Assembly (NCBI GenBank): GCA_943912335.1
Contig: CALTUD010000012.1
Location: 1-64,000, forward strand
DNA: 64,000 nucleotides
Direction of reading: 5' to 3'
Origin: an uncultured Acetobacteraceae bacterium
GTDB lineage: Bacteria; Pseudomonadota; Alphaproteobacteria; Acetobacterales; Acetobacteraceae
Below are positions 37,800 to 45,739 of this stretch, piece by piece. Every line of letters begins with the position of its first letter. Within the stretch, counting starts at the first letter, position 1. The position numbers and the translations under genes are program-made. The notes under the pieces were generated by a model. The model was not told the origin of the DNA. It saw nothing but the letters and a program-made list of their open reading frames with translations, and ran no database searches.

Positions 37800-37856
37800 C
37801 GCCCGATTGCGTGCCCCGGTCGGTAACCGTGGCAGCCAACAGCACACGAGAACATC

Positions 37857-38087
37857 ATGAAGCCCGGCATCCATCCGAACTACCACACCGTGAACGTCAT
37901 CATGACCGATGGTTCGCAGTTCACGACGCGCTCCTGCTACGGCAAGGAAGGCGACACGCTGCGCCTCGACGTCGATCCGAAGTCGCATCCGGCCTGGACC
38001 GGCGTGCAGCGCATGATGGACACCGGCGGTCAGGTGGCGAAGTTCAACAAGAAGTTCGCCGGCCTGGGCAACCGTACGAAGGGCTGA
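37857..38087 (+). CDS. rpmE: Ribosomal protein bL31
   Basis: This is a 76-residue protein of the large ribosomal subunit. MKPGIHPNYHTVNVIMTDG and HPAWTG are family signatures. The zinc-binding cysteine pair of C+ type L31 is absent; only one cysteine (SCYG) is present, so this is the C- form that does not bind zinc. It is expressed from its own promoter and followed by a hairpin terminator. Confidence 0.95.
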   Translation: MKPGIHPNYHTVNVIMTDGSQFTTRSCYGKEGDTLRLDVDPKSHPAWTGVQRMMDTGGQVAKFNKKFAGLGNRTKG

Positions 38088-38116
38088 TCCCCTTCCCTCC
38101 GGTTGGAGAAATTTCG

Positions 38117-38149
38117 CAGCGCCGCCCCTTGTTGCAGGGGGCGGCGCTG
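38117..38149 (+). terminator. Hairpin terminator after rpmE
   Basis: CAGCGCCGCCCC (38117-38128) pairs with GGGGCGGCGCTG (38138-38149) across a 9-base loop, 30 bases after the stop. The tail TCCATTT is only weakly T-rich. Confidence 0.55.
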
Positions 38150-38156
38150 TCCATTT
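38128..38156 (+). promoter_or_regulatory. Possible heat-shock (RpoH-type) promoter of hsp20
   Basis: CTTGTT (38128-38133), 17 bases and CCATTT followed by CGG (38151-38156) resemble alphaproteobacterial RpoH promoters (CTTGAC, then CYTATNTNNG). It overlaps the rpmE terminator hairpin. The predicted start near 38163 leaves a leader of about 97 bases, a typical ROSE length. Confidence 0.35.
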
Positions 38157-38162
38157 CGGGAT

Positions 38163-38259
38163 GGCAGGCGATGCCCAAAGGGGTCGCCGGCAGACACAAC
38201 CGAATGGATCGGCCCCGCCTGACGGGGGGCCACGAAACCTTGCTCCTTGGAGGTTCACC
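38163..38259 (+). promoter_or_regulatory. ROSE-like RNA thermometer in the hsp20 leader
   Basis: The leader ends in TTGCT (38240-38244), CCTT, then GGAGG (38249-38253), seven bases before the ATG. The U(U/C)GCU segment paired to the Shine-Dalgarno sequence is the hallmark of ROSE thermometers, which melt on heat shock and free the ribosome site. A second hairpin, GGCCCC/GGGGCC (38211-38216 and 38226-38231), lies just upstream. Small heat-shock genes of alphaproteobacteria commonly carry such leaders. Confidence 0.65.
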
Positions 38260-38739
38260 ATGCAGACCGACTTCGCTCCCCTGTTCCGCAATGCCATCGG
38301 CTTCGACCGTCTGGCGCGTCTGATCGACACGGCCCAGGCGGCTGGCAGCGCGAACGGATCGTCCTTTCCTCCCTACAATATCGAGAAGACCGGTGACGAC
38401 AGCTACGTGCTGACTCTGGCCGTGGCCGGATTCGGTCCGGACGACATCGAGATTCTGGTGCAGGACAACACGCTGCGCGTGTCGGGTCGTGCGTCCGGGC
38501 ATCCGGCGTCGGGCGAACTGCTTCATCGCGGCATCGCGACGCGTGCCTTCGACCGTCGCTTCGCTCTAGCCGACCATATCCAGGTCGAGGATGCGGATCT
38601 GGTGCACGGGCTGTTGCGGATCGCCGTGAAGCGCGTGGTGCCGGAAGCGCTGAAGCCGCGCCGGATCGCGATCGGGAACGGGCCGAAGCAGATCGCCAAT
38701 GACGGCGGCGCGCCGGCCGAGAACACCCAGGCTGCCTGA
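38260..38739 (+). CDS. Small heat-shock protein, Hsp20/IbpA family
   Basis: This is a 159-residue alpha-crystallin-type holdase that binds unfolding proteins. The N-terminal segment (FAPLFRNAIGFDRL) resembles IbpA. The crystallin domain runs from about residue 38 (YNIEKTGDDSYVLTLAVAGF) to 128. The conserved GxL motif is near HGLLRIAVKR, and an IAIG-type C-terminal anchor (RRIAIGNG) follows. The preceding leader looks like a ROSE thermometer, so translation should rise on heating. Confidence 0.92.
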   Translation: MQTDFAPLFRNAIGFDRLARLIDTAQAAGSANGSSFPPYNIEKTGDDSYVLTLAVAGFGPDDIEILVQDNTLRVSGRASGHPASGELLHRGIATRAFDRRFALADHIQVEDADLVHGLLRIAVKRVVPEALKPRRIAIGNGPKQIANDGGAPAENTQAA

Positions 38740-38801
38740 ACGGCCGCCTTGTCAAGCGAGAGAGGGCCGGGTAACCGGCCCTCTTTTTTTGTTTCGTCTG
38801 C

Positions 38802-39530
38802 CTAGCCGCCGATGATCCAGACCGGCTCGTCCGCGCGCAATCTGCGTTCCGGCCGGGGGACCGCGAGGCCTGCGGCGCCCCAGGGGGCCTTGGTCCAATA
38901 GCCGCCGGCAGCAAGCAATCTGGTGACGCTCGCGTCGTTGTAGGAGCGCTGGTTCCTGGCATTCCAGAACGCGAAGCCGGCACGGTAGTCGGCGGCATAC
39001 TCCTCCCAGCCGGAGTAATGGCGCTGGGTGTCGGCGGCCATGTCGAGCAGGAACGGCCAGATCATCTCCGGCTCGCCCCAGCCGAGCAGCAGAGCGCAGC
39101 GCCCGAGCATGGCGGCGCGGGACACGTCGAAGGCGAGCAGTTTGGCGCCGAGCAGATCGTATCGGTTGGCTTGCACCGCCTCCATGCGCCAGATCTCCTG
39201 CAGAGCGTCCGGGTCGGTGCGGGCGATGTCGCGCAGTTCTTCGCGCCGTGCGGCGATCTCGGGGCGGCAGGAGAGCGCGTAGCGGCGAACCGACAGGCGT
39301 TGCGACTGCCTGTGCCCGACTCGGCCCAGCCAGGAGAGCAGGCGATAGATGTCCTCGGGGCCAGTGGCCGACCAATTCTCGGCCAGCGATACCAGCACAT
39401 TGCTGATGAGTTCAGGGGATGGCGTTTGCGGCAATACGTCCACGGGGAAACGCTCGCCGAATTCGAAATGGCTGGCCAGCGCATAGGCAAAACGCTGCGC
39501 GTCGCTCCACGACGCGGAGGGATCGCTCAT
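38802..39530 (-). CDS. DUF1266 domain protein
   Basis: This is a 242-residue cytoplasmic protein with the C-terminal DUF1266 signature: RYDLLGAKLLAFDVSRAAMLGR, then WPFLLDMAADTQRHYSGWEEYAADYRAGF, and a final RLLAAGGYW. The function of DUF1266 is unknown. In Escherichia coli, DUF1266 proteins (YbeU, YbeR) are encoded beside hscC and J-domain genes. The same partnership appears here, with the ATG overlapping the J-like gene stop (ATGA). A role in the HscC chaperone system is therefore the best guess. Confidence 0.8.
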   Translation of the reverse strand: MSDPSASWSDAQRFAYALASHFEFGERFPVDVLPQTPSPELISNVLVSLAENWSATGPEDIYRLLSWLGRVGHRQSQRLSVRRYALSCRPEIAARREELRDIARTDPDALQEIWRMEAVQANRYDLLGAKLLAFDVSRAAMLGRCALLLGWGEPEMIWPFLLDMAADTQRHYSGWEEYAADYRAGFAFWNARNQRSYNDASVTRLLAAGGYWTKAPWGAAGLAVPRPERRLRADEPVWIIGG

Positions 39531-40858
39531 GGCCAGTTCTCCGGGATCGGAAAGACGACGATGGGGGACTCGGACCCGTCGTTGAAGACGACCGAGACGG
39601 TCAGGAAATCGGCGTCGTCCGGCATTGTAAGCATGGTGGGCCCGCTCTGGTCCGGCAGGAGCGGAAATCTGTCGCGAACCGCCGGGAGCGGCCAGGATTT
39701 GACCGGCGTCTGGGCGCCGAACCCGTAGCGCAGTTCGCGGATCGCGGCGGCATCGGCCACGATCGGGGCGAAATTGGCCACGGTCCTGTTGTCGATCCGG
39801 GTGAAGACCACCCAGCGGAAGACGGTCTGGTCCAGAGCGCTGCGCGCCATGTTCGCGGGTTGCATCATTGTCTCGACGGCGGCGTTCGGCGGGCTCGGCG
39901 GACGGTCCCAGTTGTCCCGCATGTATTGAGCAATGCCGGCGAAGAGACAAAGCAGCAAACATAGCCGCAGTACGCGCCTCCGCAATCGTTGCAGTCGCGA
40001 CGCCGGGTTGTGCCGGAGAATGATGCGTCGCTCTTTCGGGTTCTGTTTCGGAGGTTGCCCGGCGGCGACCGCGGTCGAGGCCGAGCCAGGGGCCGGGGCG
40101 ACCGGCTTCGTCGGATCGGCACTGCCGTAAGGAAGCCCCTGTGCCGCATCTCGGAGGGCGGCGAGATTGCGGGCATCGAAGCGCGGCAGGAGCGTCGCCC
40201 CCCATTTCCGCAGCAGGTTGATCACATGGTAGGCGCGGCTGCGTTCCTGCTCGTCGAATTCCGGACGCATCTGACCGGGCGGATCGCAAAGCAGCGTGGC
40301 GGCGACCTGATCGTCCGGATGGTCCGCATGGGCGGCGAGCAGGCTGGCATACCAATCATTGGCGGTGATGCGCTCGGCCATGGCTCCGTGCAGTTCCGGA
40401 TTTTCGCGCGCGGCTGGGCCGGAAGCGTCGCGCCACTCGAACCGGTCCACCATCGCCATGAACAGGTCGGGTGGAACCGTTTCGTCCTGCGCGACGGCTT
40501 CGAACAGGTGGAAGCCGACGGCACGGATCAGCGGCGATCCAGCCTGCTCTTCGGCCAGAAACGCGTCCAGCGCGGCGATGGCGGCGGGAATGTCGCCGCA
40601 GCGGCGCTTGCACTCTAGCCGCTCGACAACCGACGCGACGGCCGGACCGAGATCGGGCTGCTGTTGCGGAGTTTCGGCAGCGGCAGATGCCGCGAGCAGC
40701 GTGTCGCGCGCGGCGCGGAGGGCCTGGAACGCCTCCGGGTCAGCTTCCGGGTCGATCCGTTTCAAGGCACGGGCATAGGCGCGGCGGATCGCGTCCGGGG
40801 TCGCATCGGCGTCGAGTTCAAGCAGCAACCGGGCATCGGAGAGCTCCGGAACGTTCAC
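39527..40858 (-). CDS. J-domain-like membrane protein, putative HscC partner
   Basis: This is a 443-residue protein. The first 60 residues look like a J domain (ARLLLELDADATPDAIRRAY...PEAFQALRAARDTLL), but the universal HPD tripeptide is replaced by a segment reading IDPEADPEAF. A helical region follows. A single hydrophobic helix (about residues 300-316, VLRLCLLLCLFAGIAQYM) suggests membrane anchoring, with a C-terminal domain of about 120 residues on the far side. The GTG start overlaps the hscC stop and its own stop overlaps the DUF1266 start, so the three genes are coupled. It may recruit HscC in an unusual way. Confidence 0.72.
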   Translation of the reverse strand: MNVPELSDARLLLELDADATPDAIRRAYARALKRIDPEADPEAFQALRAARDTLLAASAAAETPQQQPDLGPAVASVVERLECKRRCGDIPAAIAALDAFLAEEQAGSPLIRAVGFHLFEAVAQDETVPPDLFMAMVDRFEWRDASGPAARENPELHGAMAERITANDWYASLLAAHADHPDDQVAATLLCDPPGQMRPEFDEQERSRAYHVINLLRKWGATLLPRFDARNLAALRDAAQGLPYGSADPTKPVAPAPGSASTAVAAGQPPKQNPKERRIILRHNPASRLQRLRRRVLRLCLLLCLFAGIAQYMRDNWDRPPSPPNAAVETMMQPANMARSALDQTVFRWVVFTRIDNRTVANFAPIVADAAAIRELRYGFGAQTPVKSWPLPAVRDRFPLLPDQSGPTMLTMPDDADFLTVSVVFNDGSESPIVVFPIPENWP

Positions 40859-42582
40859 GCGCCGGCGCTCCTGTCCTGTTCGATCGCGTCCACGAAGGCG
40901 GACAATCTCTGCCGTGTCTCGTCGATCGCGTCCGGCTGATCCGCCTTCAACGCGGCCTCGAACGCGGCAGCGGCATGCACCAGCGCCTGTCGCGCTTCGC
41001 CCGTGGCGCGTTCGTGCAGGCGGTCGGCGCGCGCCAGAAGCAGCCGGTTCTCGACCATGTCGCGCGGCGCGAGCTTAAGCGGGGCCAGGGCTTCGAGCCG
41101 TTCCGCCACTTGTTCGGGCGTGAGCACGCCGGCATGCTGCTCGATCACCAGACTGCGCATCTCGCCATCCGGCAGGCTGCGCGCCGCGACCTCGAGCAGG
41201 CCGTTGGCGTCGTAGGTGAAGCGGATCTCCACCTGCTGCTCGCTGATGCGGCGCGGCTCGATCCGCAGCGTGAGGTTGCCGAGGGGGATGTTGTCCTTGG
41301 CGAGACGGCTTTCACCCTGGAACACGCGGACATTCACCGCCGTCTGATAGTCGCGCACCGGGCTGACGAGCTGTGCGCGGCTGACGGGAACGGCGCTGCC
41401 GCGCTCGATCACCGGCAGCAGGCGACCGGAGGCGATCCCCGACAGACCCACCTGTTCGGAGACCTCCACGCCCAGCGTGTAGGGCGCGACGTCGGTGAGC
41501 ACCACATCGTCCAGCGCCGCATCGCGCATGCGCAGACCCGCCTGCACGGCGGCACCAAGTGCCACCACCTGATCCGGATCGTGCGATTGCAGCGGCAGAC
41601 GGCCGAGCATGGCGGCGACCAGACGACGGACGGCCGGCATGCGCGTGGCGCCGCCGGCAAGCACCACGGCGGAAAGCTGATCCGGCTGGATGCGACTGTC
41701 GTCCAGCGCGCGGGCGACGGGACGGCGCAGACGCTCCAGCAGCGGTTTGCAGAGCGTAGCGAACCGGTCGGCATCCAGCGTGGCTTCGTGAGTCCGGCCG
41801 TCATGCTCGATCCGCATCATGGCGTCCGGCTCGCGCGACAGGGTGCGCCGGGCGGTCTCGGCGGCGTGCAGCAGGCTCATGGACAGAGCGCGCGCGTTCG
41901 CGTCCGGGTGGAGGCGGTCCGGCGTGGGCAGGGAACACTCGGCGGCGAACCATTCCGCGACGGCCTGGTCGAAATCGTCGCCGCCGAGATAGTTGTCGCC
42001 GGCGGTGGCGCGGACCTCCATCACCCCGTCCAGCATGTCGATCACCGACACGTCGAAGGTGCCGCCGCCGAGATCGAACACCAGAACGCGTCCGTCACGC
42101 CCGGCACGGTGCTCGTGCAGCCCGTAGGCCAGGGCGGCGGCGGTGGGCTCGTTCAGGACGCGCTCGACGCGGAGCCCGGCGAGTTGCCCGGCGATGCGCG
42201 TGGCCTTGCGCTGGGCATCGGAGAAATAGGCCGGGACGGTGATCACGGCATCGGTGACGGGTTCGCCGAGAAAGCGCTCGGCGTCGCGCTTCAGGGCGCG
42301 GAGGACGAAGGAGGAGAGTTCGTCGGCACGGAAGGATTGCGCGCCGAGCGAAAAGCTGCGGTCGGTGCCCATGGCGCGCTTGAACGAGGCGGCGACGCGA
42401 TCGGGCATGATCTCGGCCAGAGCGCGCGCGGCCTCGCCCACCACGATCTCGTTGTTGCGGTCGAGCCCGACCACACTGGGCAGCAGGAAGCCGCCGGTCT
42501 CGTTCGGCACCAGAACCGCCTCGCCGTCGCGCCAGACCGAAGCGAGGCTGTTTGTGGTGCCGAGATCGATGCCGATGATCAT
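40855..42582 (-). CDS. hscC: HscC-type Hsp70 chaperone
   Basis: This is a 575-residue Hsp70, shorter than DnaK (about 640). It has IGIDLGTTNS at the N-terminus, VLVFDLGGGTFDVSVID and AGGATRMPAVRRL in the ATPase domain, and a compact substrate domain with a reduced lid and no DnaK-like acidic tail. These features fit HscC, a specialised Hsp70. It is the first gene of an overlapping operon with a J-like protein and a DUF1266 protein. The main dnaK is not in the window. Confidence 0.88.
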   Translation of the reverse strand: MIIGIDLGTTNSLASVWRDGEAVLVPNETGGFLLPSVVGLDRNNEIVVGEAARALAEIMPDRVAASFKRAMGTDRSFSLGAQSFRADELSSFVLRALKRDAERFLGEPVTDAVITVPAYFSDAQRKATRIAGQLAGLRVERVLNEPTAAALAYGLHEHRAGRDGRVLVFDLGGGTFDVSVIDMLDGVMEVRATAGDNYLGGDDFDQAVAEWFAAECSLPTPDRLHPDANARALSMSLLHAAETARRTLSREPDAMMRIEHDGRTHEATLDADRFATLCKPLLERLRRPVARALDDSRIQPDQLSAVVLAGGATRMPAVRRLVAAMLGRLPLQSHDPDQVVALGAAVQAGLRMRDAALDDVVLTDVAPYTLGVEVSEQVGLSGIASGRLLPVIERGSAVPVSRAQLVSPVRDYQTAVNVRVFQGESRLAKDNIPLGNLTLRIEPRRISEQQVEIRFTYDANGLLEVAARSLPDGEMRSLVIEQHAGVLTPEQVAERLEALAPLKLAPRDMVENRLLLARADRLHERATGEARQALVHAAAAFEAALKADQPDAIDETRQRLSAFVDAIEQDRSAGA

Positions 42583-42761
42583 GGGGGTCTCCGCCCGTTC
42601 CGCCGACCGTCTGCCCTCCCCGGAGACGGGGCGGACGGCGTGGAGCAAACCATCCGCAGACGGAATGGTTCGCGCAAGGCGTGCAGGCGGCCGATCCCGG
42701 GCGGAAGCATGGCGCGGAGGGCCCGGCGGCGCGTTCCCTGTCCGGCGCATGGCTGAAAGGC

Positions 42762-42790
42762 TTGACCGGGTCCGCCGCGGAACCCCATAT
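42762..42790 (+). promoter_or_regulatory. Probable vegetative promoter of the DUF1013 gene
   Basis: TTGACC (42762-42767), 17 bases and CCATAT (42785-42790) lie about 75 bases before the start codon. The 280-base gap between hscC and this gene holds no other clear feature. Confidence 0.45.
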
Positions 42791-42862
42791 CCCCGCAATC
42801 TTTCCGAATAGCACCCGTCCGGCCCAGCGGCCGGGCCACCTTGCGCCCATAGGACCGTTGCC

Positions 42863-43444
42863 ATGACCCTGCCCCTGATGCCCAAGGCCACCGCGGTCTG
42901 GATGATCGAGAAGACCGGGCTGACCTTCACCCAGATCGCCGAGTTCTGCGGCATGCATCCGCTCGAGGTGCAGGCGATCGCGGATGGCGAGGTGGCGCAG
43001 GGCATCGTGGGCTACGACCCGGTAGCGAATCACCAGGTTTCGGCGGACGATATCGCCCGTGCCGAGAAGAACACCGAAGCGCGTCTGACGGTGCTGACCA
43101 CCAAGAACCCGGTGGCCCGCCGGTCCAAGGGCGCACGCTATACCCCGGTTGCCAAGCGGAACGACCGCCCGGATGCGATCGCGTTCGTGCTGCGCAACTA
43201 TCCGCAGTTGAGCGAAGTGCAGATCATCAAGCTGCTGGGCACGACGAAGGACACCATCGCCAAGGTGCGCGACCGCCAGCACTGGAACAGCGCCAACATC
43301 AAGCCGCGCGACCCTGTCATTCTGGGCCTGTGCTCGCAGACGGATCTGAATGCGATGGTGAATGCCGCCAACGAGCGGCTGATCCGCGATGGCCACAACG
43401 TACCGCTGCCGCCCGCGCCGCATTCGGATGACGAAGCGGCGTAA
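42863..43444 (+). CDS. trcR: DUF1013 protein, TrcR-type cell-cycle transcription regulator
   Basis: This is a 193-residue basic cytoplasmic protein found only in alphaproteobacteria. It starts MTLPLMPKATAVWMIEKTGL and has helix-turn-helix-like segments (LTFTQIAEFCGMHPLEVQAI, and SEVQIIKLLGTTKDTI later). The family member TrcR of Rickettsia/Rhodobacter-type genomes is described as a cell-cycle regulator; the role in this organism is inferred. It is followed by a 9-bp hairpin (43456-43478). Confidence 0.82.
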   Translation: MTLPLMPKATAVWMIEKTGLTFTQIAEFCGMHPLEVQAIADGEVAQGIVGYDPVANHQVSADDIARAEKNTEARLTVLTTKNPVARRSKGARYTPVAKRNDRPDAIAFVLRNYPQLSEVQIIKLLGTTKDTIAKVRDRQHWNSANIKPRDPVILGLCSQTDLNAMVNAANERLIRDGHNVPLPPAPHSDDEAA

Positions 43445-43455
43445 GAACGGCTTAC

Positions 43456-43478
43456 GGCTCCGGGGTTCTCCCGGAGCC
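43456..43478 (+). terminator. Hairpin between the convergent DUF1013 and DUF465 genes
   Basis: GGCTCCGGG (43456-43464) pairs perfectly with CCCGGAGCC (43470-43478) across a 5-base loop. No T-run follows, but its place between two convergent genes suits a shared terminator. Confidence 0.5.
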
Positions 43479-43487
43479 GCGATGCGA

Positions 43488-43655
43488 TCAGCTTTGTCGC
43501 AAACGTTCGAGTTCGCGTTTGACGCGGAGCTTCTCGAGCTTGATCTGGTTCAGCATCGCCTGATTGGGCATGGGGCGTGTGTCTTCGTCGTGCAGACGGG
43601 CATCGAGCGAAGCGTGTCGGGTTTGCAGGCTGTCGATCCGCGATTGCAGGCTCAT
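43488..43655 (-). CDS. DUF465 (YdcH-like) protein, 55 residues
   Basis: This tiny reading frame, easily missed, encodes a 55-residue charged helical protein: MSLQSRIDSLQTRHASLD, then DTRPMPNQAMLNQIKLEKLR and RELERLRQS. The pattern of a short N-terminal helix, a proline-containing turn and an LxxLKxxKLxLKxE-type second helix is that of DUF465/YdcH, a family of unknown function. The ATG is preceded by AGGAG nine bases upstream. A second DUF465 gene lies 169 bases away, divergently oriented. Confidence 0.75.
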   Translation of the reverse strand: MSLQSRIDSLQTRHASLDARLHDEDTRPMPNQAMLNQIKLEKLRVKRELERLRQS

Positions 43656-43823
43656 GTGATGAACTCCTGTTTCGTGTGACGGAACGATGACACGCTAGAC
43701 CCGCCTCGGTTCCACTGGCGAGTCCCAAAAGGGTGGCGACAGCACGAATGACGCAGCCGTAACCGGACGGACGTCCTTCGAACGGATGTGGAGCCGGATG
43801 CGGACGCGTGCTATGCGATTCCC

Positions 43824-44024
43824 ATGCTGATCGACCGCGATACCCTGCTGCGCAGACTGCATGAACTTCGCAGCGAGCACCGCGATCTGGACACCGTGAT
43901 CGGCCGTCTGGCGCCGCAGCCGATGGACCAGCTGCAATTGCAGCGGCTGAAGAAGCGGAAATTGCTGCTGAAGGACGAGATCGCGCTGCTGGAAAGCCGG
44001 CTGATCCCCGACAGCATCGCCTGA
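43824..44024 (+). CDS. DUF465 (YdcH-like) protein, 66 residues
   Basis: This is a 66-residue protein with the DUF465 pattern: LLRRLHELRSEHRDLDTVI, a turn at APQPMDQ, then LQLQRLKKRKLLLKDEIALL. The function of the family is unknown. ATG 43824 is preferred over one 36 bases upstream because the conserved domain begins here. It precedes purE by 12 nt and is probably transcribed with purEK. Confidence 0.8.
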   Translation: MLIDRDTLLRRLHELRSEHRDLDTVIGRLAPQPMDQLQLQRLKKRKLLLKDEIALLESRLIPDSIA

Positions 44025-44036
44025 GGACCACGAGAC

Positions 44037-44588
44037 ATGAGCGACATCGAGCTCGAGGCCGAGCCCGTCCTGCCCGAAACCGGAGAAACCGGATCGCCTC
44101 TGGTCGGGCTGATCATGGGGTCGCAATCCGACTGGGCGACCATGAGCCATGCGGCGTCGCATCTCGACACGCTGGGCATCCCCTACGAGACGCGCATCAC
44201 CTCGGCGCATCGCACGCCGGACCGTTTGCGCGACTATGCCGACAGCGCGCAGGGGCGCGGGATCAAAGTGATCATCGCCGGCGCCGGCGGCGCTGCGCAT
44301 CTGCCCGGCATGTGCGCGGCCTGGACCACCCTGCCCGTTCTGGGCGTACCGGTGGAAAGCCACGCGCTCAAGGGCATGGATAGTCTGCTGTCCATCGTGC
44401 AGATGCCGGCCGGGATTCCCGTAGGCACGCTGGCGATCGGCCGCGCCGGAGCGGTGAACGCGGCGCTTCTGGCGGCGTCGATCCTGTCTCTGGCCGATCC
44501 GGCTCTGCGCGCACGGCTGGAAGCGTGGCGCGCGTTGCAGACCGCCTCCGTGGCCGACGCGCCGTCGACGGACACGCCCGCTTCGTGA
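44037..44588 (+). CDS. purE: PurE, 5-(carboxyamino)imidazole ribonucleotide mutase
   Basis: This is a 183-residue enzyme of purine synthesis that converts N5-CAIR to CAIR. The substrate loop GSQSDW (about residues 28-33), ITSAHRTPDRL with its catalytic histidine, and AGAGGAAHLPG are all present. An N-terminal extension of about 20 acidic residues precedes the core. It overlaps purK (GTGA) and follows the DUF465 gene. Confidence 0.96.
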   Translation: MSDIELEAEPVLPETGETGSPLVGLIMGSQSDWATMSHAASHLDTLGIPYETRITSAHRTPDRLRDYADSAQGRGIKVIIAGAGGAAHLPGMCAAWTTLPVLGVPVESHALKGMDSLLSIVQMPAGIPVGTLAIGRAGAVNAALLAASILSLADPALRARLEAWRALQTASVADAPSTDTPAS

Positions 44589-45739
44589 GCGACGGCACTT
44601 TGCCCCCGGGCGGGGTGATCGGTATCGTCGGCGGCGGCCAGCTCGGCCGGATGTCGGCCATGGCCGCAGCCCGTCTGGGGTTCCGCACCAACATCCTGAC
44701 CGACGATGCGGATGGCCCCGCCGCACAGGTGGCGACGGCGGTGACGCTGGGCGCGCATGACGATCCGGCGGTGCTGCGCCGTTTCGCCGAGGCGGTGGAT
44801 GTGGTGACGTTCGAGTTCGAGAACGTCAGCGCGGACGGTCTGGAGTTGCTGGCCTCGCTGCGTCCCGTGCGTCCGTCCGGCGCCGTCCTGCGTACCAGCC
44901 AGGACCGTCTGGTGGAGAAGGCGTTTCTCGAAGGTGCCGGCGTGCCGGTGGCACCGTATAGCGCGGTGCATGATCGCGCAGCGCTGGAGGCGGCGGCGGA
45001 AACGCTCGGGTTTCCGTTCGTGTTGAAGACGACGCGGCTCGGTTATGACGGCAAGGGCCAGCGCCTGTTGCGCGACGCCTCCGAACTCGACGCGGCGTTC
45101 GAGACGCTGGCGCCGCATCCGCTGGTGGCGGAAGGCTTTGTGGATTTCAGCTGCGAGCTGAGCGTGATGGTGGCACGCAGCGTGGACGGCACCGTGCGCT
45201 GCTTCGATCCGGTGCAGAACATTCATCGCCATCATATTCTCGACCTGACCCTGGCGCCCGCGCCCGTCGGCGAGGCGGCATGCGACGAGGCGGTCGCGCT
45301 GGCGACACGGGTGGCGGAAGCGCTCGATCTGGTCGGGCTGATGGGGGTCGAGTTCTTTCTCGACCGCAAGGGGCGGCTGTTGGTGAACGAGATCGCGCCG
45401 CGACCGCATAATTCCGGGCACTGGACCATGGATGCCTGCCCGGTGGACCAGTTCGAGATGCATGTGCGGGCCGTCGCCGGACTGCCGCTCCCGCCGGCCG
45501 GGCGCCATTCGGACGCGGTGATGCGCAATCTGGTCGGACCGGAGGACATGGCGCTGTGGCCGGAAATCCTGGCGACGCCGGGCCTGCTGCCGCATCTCTA
45601 CGGCAAGGCGGAGGCGCGTCCGGGCCGGAAAATGGGGCATGTGAACCGGCTGTTCCCGAAGGGCGGGTTGCCGGGGGCGTTCGGGGTCATGGATGCGCTG
45701 GGGGTGTTGGCGCGGGTGGAGGAGGATGTTCTTTCTTGA
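44585..45739 (+). CDS. purK: PurK, N5-carboxyaminoimidazole ribonucleotide synthase
   Basis: This is a 384-residue ATP-grasp enzyme that makes N5-CAIR from AIR, bicarbonate and ATP. It has IGIVGGGQLGRM near the start, VLKTTRLGYDGKGQ (about residues 150-165) and NEIAPRPHNSGHWT. The GTG start overlaps the purE stop. The last codons and the TGA (45737-45739) lie inside the left hairpin of repeat copy C, so the native C-terminus (EEDVLS) has been set by the repeat. Confidence 0.95.
   Translation: MSDGTLPPGGVIGIVGGGQLGRMSAMAAARLGFRTNILTDDADGPAAQVATAVTLGAHDDPAVLRRFAEAVDVVTFEFENVSADGLELLASLRPVRPSGAVLRTSQDRLVEKAFLEGAGVPVAPYSAVHDRAALEAAAETLGFPFVLKTTRLGYDGKGQRLLRDASELDAAFETLAPHPLVAEGFVDFSCELSVMVARSVDGTVRCFDPVQNIHRHHILDLTLAPAPVGEAACDEAVALATRVAEALDLVGLMGVEFFLDRKGRLLVNEIAPRPHNSGHWTMDACPVDQFEMHVRAVAGLPLPPAGRHSDAVMRNLVGPEDMALWPEILATPGLLPHLYGKAEARPGRKMGHVNRLFPKGGLPGAFGVMDALGVLARVEEDVLS

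Noticed and set aside
42583..42861. RNA gene in the 279-base gap between hscC and the DUF1013 gene
   Set aside because: No tRNA cloverleaf or known RNA motif could be recognised; only a probable promoter is supported.
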